Position numbers and translations under genes: made by a program. Below are positions 9,901-18,245 of a stretch of DNA of 64,000 nucleotides, piece after piece (within the stretch, counting starts at the first letter, position 1; each line of letters opens with the position of its first letter). This DNA comes from Nostoc sp. UHCC 0302 (GTDB lineage Bacteria > Cyanobacteriota > Cyanobacteriia > Cyanobacteriales > Nostocaceae): the NCBI RefSeq assembly GCF_038096175.1, contig NZ_CP151099.1, positions 5,065,484 through 5,129,483 on the forward strand. Reading direction: 5' to 3'. The notes under the pieces are model-generated. The model was not told the DNA's origin. It saw only the letters and a list, made by a program, of their open reading frames with translations, and searched no databases.

Positions 9901-10729
9901 GTGCATTAAACGCCTCAGCGTGTTTGCTTTGCCACACGTCATCTAGAATTAACAAGCAAGCTTTATTTGCTAACAATTCACTCAAGTGAACTCTGCCCTG
10001 TGGCACATCTTGAAACATCTGTGAAGTATCGCCCAGCATTTTGGCTAAATCTAATTGCCGTAAGGTAAGCGTTGGATTTTGACCAAGTGTTACCCACAAG
10101 ATGCCATCGGGAAAACTATGGCGCACCTCCTCATCCCGTGCCAGCATTGCTGCCAAGACTGATTTACCAATCCCGCCCATACCTTGCACTCCAACTCTAA
10201 GCGCAGTTCCAGTAACGCCTACTGGCAGGTTTCTACCATCAAATACCAATTTTTTTAGGTCTTTAAGTGCATTAATGCGTGGTAGAAAATTTAATGGTAA
10301 ATCTTGTACATGGCTGCTGAGTTTTCCTAATGCTGGCGGGGAAACTTGAATTAGATGGTTAGCCTCTGAAGCTGACTGAAGTGGAGCATTAGAGTTAGAA
10401 GTTTCCAGCCATTGCAAATACCGTTGTTTTAACCAAGCGAGGAATTTTTGATCTCTAGTTTGGCTTCTCTGTTTATAACCCGGAAAACCTTCTTTACCAT
10501 CCTTTGGACAGAAGCGTTCATTGTATATTGTCCACATATGTTTTCTAACGGTCTCTCGATTAGAAGGCAATTCATCATTTTCAATCGCTTGGTCTGCAAC
10601 CTGTTTGTTAGTTTTGACAGTTTCTTGGCTAGGGAATTTAGACAGAAAAATGGCTTGCTCAGTTTTGGTTAATCCATATCGTTCTTGAGGAAACACCTCA
10701 GTTCTTAAAAATGTGTGCCAGCTTTTCAT
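6944..10729 (-). CDS. NB-ARC / TPR STAND ATPase
   Basis: 1261 residues. Residues 1-110 are a helical N-terminal domain with a helix-turn-helix look (KTEQAIFLSKF...SNRETVRKHMW). The NB-ARC ATPase spans roughly 150-400, with Walker A GMGGIGKS at 183-190, Walker B LLILDDVW at 259-266, an ITTRDN sensor and a GNLPLALAMIG motif. A winged-helix region with LHDLQYNYVR follows. The rest is a long array of TPR-like helical repeats rich in AEKV, KALA and ALAEAG units. STAND proteins of this build act as signal-triggered switches; several bacterial ones are antiphage sensors, others are regulators. No obvious nuclease or TIR effector is seen, so the effector, if any, is the N-terminal domain or another protein. 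It is the largest cargo gene of the nifD element. Confidence 0.85.
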   Translation of the reverse strand: MKSWHTFLRTEVFPQERYGLTKTEQAIFLSKFPSQETVKTNKQVADQAIENDELPSNRETVRKHMWTIYNERFCPKDGKEGFPGYKQRSQTRDQKFLAWLKQRYLQWLETSNSNAPLQSASEANHLIQVSPPALGKLSSHVQDLPLNFLPRINALKDLKKLVFDGRNLPVGVTGTALRVGVQGMGGIGKSVLAAMLARDEEVRHSFPDGILWVTLGQNPTLTLRQLDLAKMLGDTSQMFQDVPQGRVHLSELLANKACLLILDDVWQSKHAEAFNALGQKCKMLITTRDNKVLQELGAVGYLLGLLEDEEALTLLALWAKQEKETLPVEAREVVRECGNLPLALAMIGALVQGKPDRWGNLLHKLHNADLEKIRYQFPDYPYPNLLKAIQVSIEALETEIQKRYLDFAVFPEDTPISETVLQTFWELEGLNEFDTQDVVDVLVERSLARRDDQGCLTLHDLQYNYVRKQAGDLQALHNRFVNSYSSLCSNGWHTGPNDGYFFENLAYHLHKSGRKEELYKLLTKSPDWMKTKYIACTGDAAYIADLELAIEDFNNPLKSNQLLTLIQLYTARQAINNKVTNYNNDDLSTLVWLDREAEALSYARLRADAKDKFDGLVTIYNELEAKVKSNPHLLNEAWETIQEIEDKTIQLEALSDLITIKPEVKTIVLEAETLLAQISDIVKKYLGDGYRVFRLVELQSKLATALVHAGYEQQAELMFTQAEEMAINIQDYWQKPRALKALVVALAEANNFNAAEKVTRLINQDCDKTEALSKLAEILNKKGLAEYANTALTEARKSASLLNGSYRAEIALTELVEALANLGELQQSEEIVWTIKDDLLRSVALVKLVVGLAKYKQFVKAEEVARSIIEYEERKQSLSSLASVLACTGNKEKAKLVFREAEQVTRILKTNWYWNPAVAGLVETLAQGRYFSAAKKLVLMIEEDVDEQQSRALKAIAIALIEDGKFKEAEKITTTIKGSKNFSYALLNLAKSLVKSGYNEGANKFLTDAIEAARTVNDHTDRVCILSDLALAFLEVDNHIIAENLFKEVEELSNTTDHNKFKKWQKVRRLSILGARLSQTDNTAKAKTVFAEAKKITFTIEHWQEKSLALTDCIIGLIEAGYLNEAINLVPMVEETESKVIVLRSLVNKLSQKEYQIVVEQVVQTIKNDRYLLSKNLSEEELAEISAMMAELGYFKEGLKIMGLKPMDFFLSTLTEWVSAFENVELGLSLSVLREAIRISGWVRLDWQQIYEIFPKITNLI

Positions 10730-10956
10730 AGTTACTGCTATCTTCCCAAACCCTTTTAGAAGTCGGCATATTTTAATTCAGTTTAACTGAATTGGCTTGA
10801 GAATGTATATATTTTCCATTTATTTTCAAAAGCGGAAAAATTTTTCCGCTTTTATTTTATTTACTGGAAATTCTTTTCTGGGACTTTTTTTAAAGCTGCT
10901 TATAAGATGTATTTGTTGGTCATTACACCCTAAAAATTAAAGGATTTAATATATTC

Positions 10957-11235
10957 ATGAATTACTCCTCAGTATCTGAGACTATTCAACAGCAACAACA
11001 AACAAATCAGCTATTGCGCTGCCAAACAACAGCGAAATCAGAAAAATTAGTTTGTACAACTGAAAAAGCCATCACCTCACCTTTGAAACAATTAGATACA
11101 GTTGCATTAGTCAAATATGGAGGATTTCCAGCCACCATCATCCTAGCTATTGCGTTTCTCATTCTTGCTTTAGCTGAATATAACAAGGTATTTATACCTG
11201 TAATGCTGCAAAAGCGAGATATAAAGACCAAATGA
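10957..11235 (+). CDS. Small protein with one transmembrane segment
   Basis: 92 residues. The N-terminal half is polar and Gln-rich (ETIQQQQQTNQLLR). Near residues 55-75 there is a hydrophobic segment, GFPATIILAIAFLILALAE, followed by a basic tail KRDIKTK. The upstream sequence contains AAAGGA before the ATG, a fair ribosome site. I do not recognise a family. It is divergent from the STAND ATPase gene, sharing a 227-bp upstream region, and ends before xisA, which points the other way. A partner role with the ATPase would be speculation. Confidence 0.55.
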   Translation: MNYSSVSETIQQQQQTNQLLRCQTTAKSEKLVCTTEKAITSPLKQLDTVALVKYGGFPATIILAIAFLILALAEYNKVFIPVMLQKRDIKTK

Positions 11236-11439
11236 TTTCTTGATAGCTCTGAACTCAACTACAAATGCGATCGCTATCCTCTCTGCAACGATACCAAATT
11301 TTAAGTAGATTAAGAGCTAGCGATCGCTCCTTACTTAAAAATACTCACGAAGCAATAGCTACCTCTGCAATTGCACACTTTATAATTTATACCTATATAT
11401 TTGACTATGTAATAGAGATATACGGAGTCTAATATATTT

Positions 11440-12858
11440 TTAACTCCGCTTATAAACTAATTCCATCTTCAACTTCTCGATCTCCATTTTTAACTTATCA
11501 TTTTCCATCCTCAACTTAGCATTCTCCTCCCTAATAAACTCAATTTCATTCCTCTTAGTTACAGCTTGATTCATTGCCAACTTCCGCATATCAAGCGAAA
11601 ACCAACGCTGATAAGTTTGAGTATGAACTTGCACACTATGCCCCAAATTATCCGCCGCTGCTTTAATTGGAATCCCTAGCAGATGCGCCCGAATCGCCCA
11701 AGCATGGCGTAAATCATAAGGCTTAAAATCTAAGCCAATTTTACGAAACCACCAACTAACTCGCTGTGTTAATGCCGTTATCTCCGCATGATTGGTATTA
11801 TCTTTCTTACTAATTGCTGTTGCCAACATCTCTAAATATTTAGGATTTCTTAAATCAAACTCTGAAATCCATTGTTTATGCAACGGTAAAGCTTGCCTTT
11901 CTCCAGTTTTACAGTCTTTATGGACTTTCCAAGTAAAATCTACATTTTCTTCACTCAGCCACCAATCAATATCAGGATTAATAAAAAGTTCCCTTGGACG
12001 TAAACCAAAAACTGCTAACATTCCATAAGTCCAGCGCCAAAGCTGCCAACTATCTCTGACATTTTCATTAACTTGATTACCTCGGTTATTTAGATAATCT
12101 TCAAACTTGCTAATTCCCTCAGATATTTCTGCATCGGTTGGTATATTCCGAGAATTATTCTCCGGCATCTTGGAATATTTAGATAAATCAATATCAATTT
12201 TGAATGTTATGCAAAATGCAGATATAGCCCTAGCTGCATTATATTGAGACCATTCTTTATCGATTTGTTCAATTGAATTTATTAAATTATCAGCAGTTGC
12301 TAAATCTTGAGTATTAGTAAATCGCTTGGTTCGGGAAAAATAATAAAAAAAAGTATGCTCACTTTTGGTAGTGCGTTTATGAGTTTTAAAATACTCTTCT
12401 TCAAAATCTTCGAGTAATTCGCCTATTGTTTTAAAATCTTTTCTAACTGCCTCATTACCTAAATATTTATCATTCCATTCAAAGGTTTTACGCGCGATTA
12501 ACTTGCCTAATTCATAAGCTTCTTCCTCAGCTGTCTTTAACCCATCCAAATTAGCCGGAATATTCAAACTGATATTATATTGCTTTCTCCCAGTGCCGTT
12601 TTTGTCCTTATCTCCCGGTTTAATCGGTAACGTAGCACGTAACTGCAAACTGCCATGCGATTCCCTAATTGTGACCTTTGCCTTTGCAGACTTCAAACGC
12701 AGATTTACTTTCTCTAATTCTAGTAATACTTTCGTTCTCATGTGTTCTCTTTGCTGCTGTGCTTGCAGACTTGAGCCAAGAAAACTGCCATCGGTAGATG
12801 AAACAGGCTCTAAGTCTGCAAATGCTTGCTGATACTTGTCTTTACCCTGGTTATGCAT
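11440..12858 (-). CDS. xisA: XisA, nifD-element site-specific recombinase
   Basis: 472 residues, the length known for XisA. It is a tyrosine recombinase: Arg-I in FGLRPRELF, the box II motif YDLRHAWAIR, LGHS, and the catalytic Tyr in HTQTYQRW. The C terminus is a coiled coil of LRMENDKLKMEIEKLKMEL heptads. Known function: excision of the nifD element during heterocyst differentiation by recombination between short direct repeats. The gene starts 118 bp from the core site and reads into the element, as in Anabaena. A TGT-N9-ACA motif lies 40 bp upstream of the start. It is clearly homologous to xisC elsewhere in this window. Confidence 0.93.
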   Translation of the reverse strand: MHNQGKDKYQQAFADLEPVSSTDGSFLGSSLQAQQQREHMRTKVLLELEKVNLRLKSAKAKVTIRESHGSLQLRATLPIKPGDKDKNGTGRKQYNISLNIPANLDGLKTAEEEAYELGKLIARKTFEWNDKYLGNEAVRKDFKTIGELLEDFEEEYFKTHKRTTKSEHTFFYYFSRTKRFTNTQDLATADNLINSIEQIDKEWSQYNAARAISAFCITFKIDIDLSKYSKMPENNSRNIPTDAEISEGISKFEDYLNNRGNQVNENVRDSWQLWRWTYGMLAVFGLRPRELFINPDIDWWLSEENVDFTWKVHKDCKTGERQALPLHKQWISEFDLRNPKYLEMLATAISKKDNTNHAEITALTQRVSWWFRKIGLDFKPYDLRHAWAIRAHLLGIPIKAAADNLGHSVQVHTQTYQRWFSLDMRKLAMNQAVTKRNEIEFIREENAKLRMENDKLKMEIEKLKMELVYKRS

Positions 12859-12863
12859 TGCTG

Positions 12864-12962
12864 TTGCTTTAGCCTATATTTAGCCTAAAAATAAATGTGT
12901 TATCAGCGAACAATGTTTAATCCTGACATTGCTTGTCGCAAACATTAGGCTGTCTAAAGCAA
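12864..12962. repeat. Nested inverted repeats between xisA and the core site
   Basis: Outer arms TTGCTTTAG (12864-12872) and CTAAAGCAA (12954-12962); inner arms AATGTTT (12912-12918) and AAACATT (12940-12946). Their position beside the crossover site suggests recombinase or accessory arm-binding sites, or a control region of xisA. The xisC side has a comparable nested pair. The role is inferred. Confidence 0.55.
12898..12912 (-). promoter_or_regulatory. Candidate NtcA (BifA) site upstream of xisA
   Basis: TGT-N9-ACA with the spacer TATCAGCGA, centred about 47 bp upstream of the xisA start. This is the form of site described for the factor BifA/NtcA upstream of xisA in Anabaena. The ACA overlaps the first base of the inner AATGTTT arm. 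A motif with six fixed bases is expected by chance several times in 64 kb, so its position is the main support. Confidence 0.55.
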
Positions 12963-12976
12963 TTAAACCATAAAAA

Positions 12977-12987
12977 GAATTACTCCG
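12977..12987 (+). other. nifD-element core site, right copy
   Basis: GAATTACTCCG, differing at one base from the 11-bp direct repeat GGATTACTCCG known at the nifD element borders of Anabaena. It sits exactly where the nifD reading frame (Asn-Tyr-Ser-Gly-Pro) resumes. The matching left copy is outside the window. Confidence 0.8.
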
Positions 12988-13127
12988 GCCCTTATCACGG
13001 TTATGATGGCTTCGCTATCTTCGCTCGTGACATGGATTTGGCGCTCAACAGCCCAACCTGGGGATTAATCGGCGCTCCCTGGAACAAAAAAGCAGAAGCT
13101 AAAGCTACAGCCAAAGCTACCGCTTAA
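12977..13127 (+). CDS. nifD: nifD 3' segment (nitrogenase MoFe alpha chain C-terminus)
   Basis: The sequence [20 protein letters not shown] is the conserved C-terminal region of NifD, followed by [20 protein letters not shown] and an alanine-lysine-threonine tail, then TAA. Only about 49 codons are on this side of the element. The 5' portion must come from the other border after XisA-mediated excision. In the unexcised state an unrelated frame from 12933 reads into it but has no function. It precedes nifK by 239 bp, as in other nif clusters. Confidence 0.93.
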
Positions 13128-13154
13128 TTAAATTAGAGAGAAAAGTAGGGATAG

Positions 13155-13174
13155 CCTGGGGCTAAAACCCCAGG
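13155..13174. repeat. Short hairpin between nifD and nifK
   Basis: CCTGGGGCTAAAACCCCAGG forms a 7-bp perfect stem. It is followed by an AATTCAGAATTCAAAATTC-type A/T-rich repeat (13185-13245). It may act in nifD-nifK mRNA processing or stability; not proven. Confidence 0.6.
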
Positions 13175-13270
13175 GGGAGCTGGGAATTCAGAATTCAAAA
13201 TTCAAAGTTCAAATATTAGTTTTGCATTTTGCATTCTGAGTTTTGAGTTATATTCTCACTCCCTCTATCA

Positions 13271-13290
13271 AGACGCGATGTATCGCGTCT
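13271..13290. repeat. AGACGCGAT...ATCGCGTCT palindrome
   Basis: 9-bp arms, one of several copies of the same dispersed palindrome in this window (others near 15404, 26308, 56571, 61036). It lies about 80 bp upstream of nifK. Confidence 0.75.
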
Positions 13291-13366
13291 CTACAAACTC
13301 TCTCTAATCCGCCAAAAATCCTCATTCTTCGACTAGTAACGACATCAGCAAGCTTGGAGATCAGAA

Positions 13367-14902
13367 ATGCCTCAGAATCCAGAAAAGATTCAAGACCACG
13401 TAGAGCTATTCCACCAACCGGAATACCAACAATTATTCGAGAACAAAAAGCAGTTTGAAAACGGCCACGACCCTGAAGAAGTAAAACGGGTTGCAGAATG
13501 GACAAAGAGCTGGGATTATCGTGAAAAGAACTTCGCTCGTGAAGCTTTAACCGTTAACCCTGCTAAAGGTTGCCAACCTTTAGGCGCAATCTTTGCTGCT
13601 GTTGGTTTTGAAGGCACTCTTCCCTTTGTACAAGGTTCCCAAGGTTGCGTTGCTTATTTCCGCACCCACTTAACCCGTCACTACAAAGAACCATTCTCTG
13701 GTGTATCTTCTTCAATGACTGAAGATGCAGCGGTGTTCGGTGGTCTGCAAAACATGATTGATGGCTTGGCAAACTCCTACACTCTTTACAAGCCCAAGAT
13801 GATTGCCGTCTGCACCACCTGTATGGCAGAGGTAATTGGTGATGACTTGCAAGCGTTCATTAACAACGCTAAGAGTGCAGGTTCAGTTCCCCAAGATTTC
13901 CCAGTTCCTTACGCTCACACCCCCAGTTTTGTTGGTTCCCACATCACTGGTTACGATAACATGATGAAGGGAATTCTTTCTAACCTGACAGCAGGTCAGA
14001 AGAAAGAAACCAGCAACGGCAAAATCAACTTCATCCCAGGTTTTGACACCTACGTAGGCAATAACCGGGAAATCAAGCGGATTGCTTCTTTGTTCGGTTT
14101 TGAATACACCATTCTAGCTGACAACAGTGACTACTTGGATTCACCTAACACAGGTGAGTTCGATATGTATCCAGGTGGTACAAAACTGGAAGATGCAGCA
14201 GACTCAATTAATGGTAAAGCTACAATTGCTCTGCAAGCACACTCAACCGCTAAAACCCGCGAGTACATTGAAAAAGAGTGGAAGCAACCAACTGTAGTTT
14301 CCCGTCCTTGGGGTATCAAGGGTACTGATGAGTTCTTGATGAAACTCAGCGAACTAAGTGGTATACCAATTCCTGAAGAATTGGAAATTGAACGCGGTCG
14401 CGCAGTTGATGCAATGACTGACTCCCACTCTTGGGTTCACGGCAAGCGCTTTGCTATCTATGGCGAACCAGATTTAGTATACAGCGTAGTTGGCTTTATG
14501 CTGGAATTGGGTGCTGAACCTGTGCATATTCTGGTTCACAACACCAACGAAGTATTTGAAGCAGAACTCAGAGAATTGCTAGCTTCTAGTCCTTTTGGAC
14601 AGAACGCAACCATCTGGGGTGGTAAAGACCTATGGCATCTGCGTTCTTTATTGTTCACAGAACCTGTAGATTTCTTGATTGGTAACTCTTACGGTAAGTA
14701 CCTGTGGCGCGATACCAAGATTCCCCTCGTGAGAATCGGCTATCCCATCATGGATCGTCACCACTACCACCGTTATAGCACCATCGGTTACCAAGGTGTA
14801 ATTAATCTCCTCAACTGGGTTGTAAATACCCTGTTTGAAGAAATCGATCGCAACACCAACATTCCATCCAAGACCGATATTTCTTACGACTTGATTCGTT
14901 AG
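13367..14902 (+). CDS. nifK: NifK, nitrogenase MoFe protein beta chain
   Basis: 511 residues, full length. It forms the alpha2-beta2 MoFe protein with NifD and shares the P-cluster with it. P-cluster cysteine ligands are visible at Cys69 (KGCQPLGA), Cys94 (GSQGCVAYF) and Cys152 (CTTCMAEVIGDD). The start ATG follows TTGGAGATCAGAA, a usable ribosome site. It lies directly downstream of the nifD 3' segment and heads the plus-strand run to fdxH. No frameshift or missing motif is seen. Confidence 0.98.
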   Translation: MPQNPEKIQDHVELFHQPEYQQLFENKKQFENGHDPEEVKRVAEWTKSWDYREKNFAREALTVNPAKGCQPLGAIFAAVGFEGTLPFVQGSQGCVAYFRTHLTRHYKEPFSGVSSSMTEDAAVFGGLQNMIDGLANSYTLYKPKMIAVCTTCMAEVIGDDLQAFINNAKSAGSVPQDFPVPYAHTPSFVGSHITGYDNMMKGILSNLTAGQKKETSNGKINFIPGFDTYVGNNREIKRIASLFGFEYTILADNSDYLDSPNTGEFDMYPGGTKLEDAADSINGKATIALQAHSTAKTREYIEKEWKQPTVVSRPWGIKGTDEFLMKLSELSGIPIPEELEIERGRAVDAMTDSHSWVHGKRFAIYGEPDLVYSVVGFMLELGAEPVHILVHNTNEVFEAELRELLASSPFGQNATIWGGKDLWHLRSLLFTEPVDFLIGNSYGKYLWRDTKIPLVRIGYPIMDRHHYHRYSTIGYQGVINLLNWVVNTLFEEIDRNTNIPSKTDISYDLIR

Positions 14903-14913
14903 AACTTAGCGGC

Positions 14914-15008
14914 TAGGGATTAGGGACTGGGGATTAGGGACTGGGGGCTGGGAAAGAAAAAGAGTTTTCCCAGTACCCAATACCCAATCCCCAGTACCCA
15001 GTACCCAT
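14914..15008. repeat. Long hairpin of short tandem repeats after nifK
   Basis: The left arm repeats GGGATTAGGGACTGGG and the right arm repeats CCCAGTACCCAATACCC. Together they can fold into a long imperfect hairpin around AGAAAAAGAG. Comparable hairpins occur at 58494-58630 and 62075-62215. Such short tandemly repeated intergenic units are typical of heterocystous cyanobacteria. It could stabilise the nifDK message or separate it from downstream genes. Confidence 0.75.
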
Positions 15009-15042
15009 TTCCTATTCATAGCATTTACCTAATGTGACTATT

Positions 15043-15390
15043 ATGGAAACTATCAACCACACCCACAATCATACTCATACTCATCCTCAGCCTAATTACC
15101 ATCCACCTAACTACAAAAAACCAGGAAAACTTAGCAATCTCCTCAATCCTTTACGTCGTTTTGTGGACGGAATTCAGGTTAAAAATAATCGTATCGCTCA
15201 TCTAATTTGCCAAACAATTCCTTGTTGTTGTCCTTTTGAGCGAAAAATTAATTTATTTGGGCGGACTTTGGATATTCCACCGCTGTGTAAACTCAATCCT
15301 TTATATGACGAATTTGTAGGATTGCGTTTCCGAGCTTTATCTTATCTCTCCGATGTATGTGGAGAGGATGTTACAAAATACATTTGTTAG
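15043..15390 (+). CDS. Mo-dependent nitrogenase family (C-terminal domain) protein
   Basis: 115 residues from the ATG at 15043; the GTG at 15034 gives three more. The start METINHTHNHTHTHPQP is His-rich and may bind metal. The rest (FVDGIQVKNNRIAHLICQTIPCCCPFERKI...LNPLYDEFVGLRFRAL) matches the small protein encoded between nifK and nifE in Anabaena-type clusters, called Mo-dependent nitrogenase-like. The CCC-P-ERKI cysteine cluster is notable. Its exact role in nitrogen fixation is unknown. Confidence 0.85.
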   Translation: METINHTHNHTHTHPQPNYHPPNYKKPGKLSNLLNPLRRFVDGIQVKNNRIAHLICQTIPCCCPFERKINLFGRTLDIPPLCKLNPLYDEFVGLRFRALSYLSDVCGEDVTKYIC

Positions 15391-15400
15391 TCAAGGGTCG

Positions 15401-15426
15401 TAGAGACGCGATTAATCGCGTCTGTA
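15401..15426. repeat. AGACGCGATTAATCGCGTCT palindrome
   Basis: 20-bp perfect palindrome at 15404-15423 with TAG/GTA-like edges. It lies just after the small nif gene and before nifE, and is another member of the dispersed palindrome family. Confidence 0.8.
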
Positions 15427-15531
15427 CAAGAGTCAAGAATCAAAATTAATTACTTTGGATTTTTGACGCTGGACTCTGCGAAGTAGCGGACAAATGACAA
15501 AGAACAACTGCCATCCAGTACGAGAAGAGAG

Positions 15532-16908
15532 ATGAAAATCACCCAAGGCAAAGTTAACGAGCTGCTTAGTGAGTCAGGATGCGAACATAACCAGCATAAA
15601 GCAGAAAAGAAAAATAAGTCTTGTACGCAACAAGCACAACCAGGAGCAGCTCAAGGGGGCTGTGCCTTTGATGGTGCAATGATTGCCCTAGTGCCAATTG
15701 CCGATGCTGCCCATTTAGTTCACGGGCCGATCGCCTGTGCTGGCAATTCTTGGGGTAGTCGTGGTAGTCTCTCCTCTGGCCCCCAACTTTATAAGATGGG
15801 TTTTACCACTGACTTGACCGAAAATGATGTGATTTTCGGTGGCGAGAAAAAGCTCTACAAAGCAATTCTGGAAGTCAAAGAACGCTATCAACCAGCGGCG
15901 GTGTTTGTCTACGCTACCTGCGTGACTGCTCTAATTGGCGATGATATTGATGCTGTTTGCAAAGCTGCTGCTGAGAAAATTGGTACTCCTGTGATCCCAG
16001 TCATTGCTCCCGGATTTATTGGTAGCAAAAACCTGGGTAACCGTTTTGGCGGTGAAGCTTTGCTGGAATATGTCGTTGGAACAGCAGAACCGGAACAAAC
16101 AACGCCCTATGATATTAACTTAATCGGCGAGTACAATATCGCCGGGGAAATGTGGGGAGTAACGCCGCTGTTAGAAAAATTGGGCATCCGCATCTTATCT
16201 AAAATCACGGGCGATGCTCGTTATGATGAAATTCGCTACGCGCACCGTGCCAAACTCAATGTGATGATCTGCTCGCGAGCGCTGCTCAATATGGCGAGAA
16301 AGATGGAGGAGCGTTACGGCATTCCTTATATTGAAGAGTCTTTCTACGGCATTGATGACATGAACCGCTGTCTGCGAAACATCGCTGCGAAGTTGGGCGA
16401 CGCTGACTTGCAAGAGCGTACAGAAAAGCTGATTGCTGAAGAAACTGCTGCTCTGGATTTGGCTCTGGCTCCCTATCGCGCTAGACTCAAAGGTAAGCGA
16501 GTTGTTTTGTATACTGGTGGTGTCAAGAGTTGGTCGATTATCTCGGCGGCTAAAGACTTAGGCATTGAAGTTGTTGCTACCAGTACAAGAAAAAGTACTG
16601 AAGAAGATAAAGCCAAAATCAAGAAGTTGATCGGCAACGATGGCATCATGTTGGAAAAGGGCAACGCTCAAGAATTGCTACAGTTGGTTAAAGATACTCG
16701 CGCAGATATGCTGATTGCTGGTGGTCGTAACCAATACACTGCTCTAAAAGCGCGGATTCCTTTCCTGGACATCAACCAAGAACGTCACCATCCTTATGCA
16801 GGCTATGTAGGGATGATCGAGATGGCACGAGAATTGTATGAAGCTCTTTATAGCCCGATTTGGGAACAAATCCGTAAGCCGGCTCCTTGGGATGAGGAGG
16901 TAGTTTAA
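15532..16908 (+). CDS. nifE: NifE, FeMo-cofactor scaffold subunit
   Basis: 458 residues, slightly short but complete. NifE pairs with NifN to form the scaffold on which the FeMo-cofactor precursor is matured. Conserved cluster-binding cysteines are seen in [19 protein letters not shown] and [12 protein letters not shown], and the NifD/NifE-family motifs VYTGGVKSW and [10 protein letters not shown] follow. Its TAA stop shares its last A with the ATG of nifN (TAATG), so the two are translationally coupled. Confidence 0.97.
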   Translation: MKITQGKVNELLSESGCEHNQHKAEKKNKSCTQQAQPGAAQGGCAFDGAMIALVPIADAAHLVHGPIACAGNSWGSRGSLSSGPQLYKMGFTTDLTENDVIFGGEKKLYKAILEVKERYQPAAVFVYATCVTALIGDDIDAVCKAAAEKIGTPVIPVIAPGFIGSKNLGNRFGGEALLEYVVGTAEPEQTTPYDINLIGEYNIAGEMWGVTPLLEKLGIRILSKITGDARYDEIRYAHRAKLNVMICSRALLNMARKMEERYGIPYIEESFYGIDDMNRCLRNIAAKLGDADLQERTEKLIAEETAALDLALAPYRARLKGKRVVLYTGGVKSWSIISAAKDLGIEVVATSTRKSTEEDKAKIKKLIGNDGIMLEKGNAQELLQLVKDTRADMLIAGGRNQYTALKARIPFLDINQERHHPYAGYVGMIEMARELYEALYSPIWEQIRKPAPWDEEVV

Positions 16909-18245
16909 TGGCGATCGTGAATGTTCCGAACAAATCACTTGCAGTTAATCCCCTCAAACAAAGTCAAGCTTTGGGTGCAACCTTAGCCTTTTTGGGATTG
17001 AAAGGGACGATGCCCCTATTCCACGGTTCTCAAGGTTGTACTGCTTTCGCTAAAGTTGTGCTGGTGCGGCATTTCCGGGAAGCAATTCCTCTGGCTACAA
17101 CAGCGATGACGGAAGTCACTACTATCTTGGGTGGTGAAGAGAATGTGGAACAGGCAATTCTCACCCTAGTAGAAAAGGCTAACCCAGAAATTATTGGTTT
17201 ATGCACCACGGGTTTGACGGAAACTAGAGGAGATGACATCGAGGGTTTCCTTAAAGAAATTCGCGATCGCCATCCCGAACTAAATCACTTAGCGATCGTT
17301 TTTGCACCCACCCCAGATTTTAAAGGTGCGTTACAAGACGGTTTTGCTGTTGCTGTCGAGAGCATAGTTAAGGAAATCCCTCGACCAGGTGGAATCAAAA
17401 CTGAACAAGTGACGATTTTGGCAGGTTCTGCCTTCACACCAGGAGATGTCCAGGAAATCAAAGAGATGGTTACCGCCTTTGGAATGGTTCCAATCTTTGT
17501 ACCTGATCTTGGTGCTTCTCTTGATGGACACTTGGAAGATGCTTATAGTGCCGTGACAGTCAGCGGCACAACTCTAAAGCAGCTAAAAGAAGTAGGTTGT
17601 TCTGCCTTCACCCTAGCATTGGGCGAGAGTATGCGGGGTGCTGCCAAAATTCTAGAAGAGCGATTTAACACACCTTATGAGGTGTTTGGCGAACTGACTG
17701 GATTAGAGCCAGTAGACGAGTTTCTACAAGCATTGGCGATTCTGAGCGGTAACAGTGTACCGGAAAAATACCGCCGCCAACGTCGTCAGTTGCAAGATGC
17801 AATGCTAGATACTCACTTTTACTTCGGTGCAAAGCGAGTTTCTTTAGCATTAGAACCAGACTTGTTGTGGTCAACAGTGCATTTCTTGCAATCGATGGGA
17901 AGCCAGATTCATGCTGTGGTGACAACCACGCGATCGCCTCTACTCGAAAAACTCCCAGTTAAAAGCGTCACTATTGGCGATTTGGAAGACTTTGAGAGTC
18001 TAGCAGGCGGTTCTGACTTGCTGATTGGTAACTCAAATTTAGGTGCGATCGCCAAACGCCTTTCTGTTCCTCTGTATCGTCTCGGTCTGCCGATTTATGA
18101 CCGTTTAGGTAATGGTCAGTTTACCAAAGTGGGCTATCGAGGCACAATGGAGCTGTTGTTTGGTATTGGCAACCTCTTTTTAGAGGCTGAAGAAGCAAGA
18201 GTTAAGCATTTACAAGAAATAGGAATTGTGAGTGCAGAATTTTGA
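16908..18245 (+). CDS. nifN: NifN, FeMo-cofactor scaffold subunit
   Basis: 445 residues, normal for NifN. It is the beta-like partner of NifE. Family motifs are HGSQGCTAFAKV (cluster cysteine), LCTTGLTETRGDDIEGF, LIGNSNLGAIAKRL and LGLPIYDRLGN. The ATG overlaps the nifE stop by one base and is preceded by a GATGAGGAGGT ribosome site inside nifE. The gene ends in an AATTCTG-type repeat tract. Confidence 0.97.
   Translation: MAIVNVPNKSLAVNPLKQSQALGATLAFLGLKGTMPLFHGSQGCTAFAKVVLVRHFREAIPLATTAMTEVTTILGGEENVEQAILTLVEKANPEIIGLCTTGLTETRGDDIEGFLKEIRDRHPELNHLAIVFAPTPDFKGALQDGFAVAVESIVKEIPRPGGIKTEQVTILAGSAFTPGDVQEIKEMVTAFGMVPIFVPDLGASLDGHLEDAYSAVTVSGTTLKQLKEVGCSAFTLALGESMRGAAKILEERFNTPYEVFGELTGLEPVDEFLQALAILSGNSVPEKYRRQRRQLQDAMLDTHFYFGAKRVSLALEPDLLWSTVHFLQSMGSQIHAVVTTTRSPLLEKLPVKSVTIGDLEDFESLAGGSDLLIGNSNLGAIAKRLSVPLYRLGLPIYDRLGNGQFTKVGYRGTMELLFGIGNLFLEAEEARVKHLQEIGIVSAEF

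Larger units (their letters stand above)
1..12987. mobile_element. nifD excision element, nifK-proximal part
   Basis: The 3' end of nifD (from 12978) is preceded not by the rest of nifD but by about 13 kb of unrelated genes, with a XisA-type tyrosine recombinase gene next to the junction. This is the known layout of the nifD element of heterocystous cyanobacteria, which XisA excises during heterocyst differentiation to rejoin nifD. The other border, nifH and the nifD 5' part are not in the window, so the element is at least about 12.98 kb. Cargo in view: hydrolase plus AraC regulator, a membrane-anchored protein, Uma2 genes, an NB-ARC/TPR ATPase, a small membrane protein and two insertion sequences. 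That the left edge of the window is still inside the element is an inference from the missing nifD 5' part. Confidence 0.85.

Noticed and set aside
12933-12977. Start of an open frame that reads from the nifD element into nifD
   Set aside because: This part belongs to the element and the NifD-like residues begin only at the core site; the fusion is an accident of the unexcised state.
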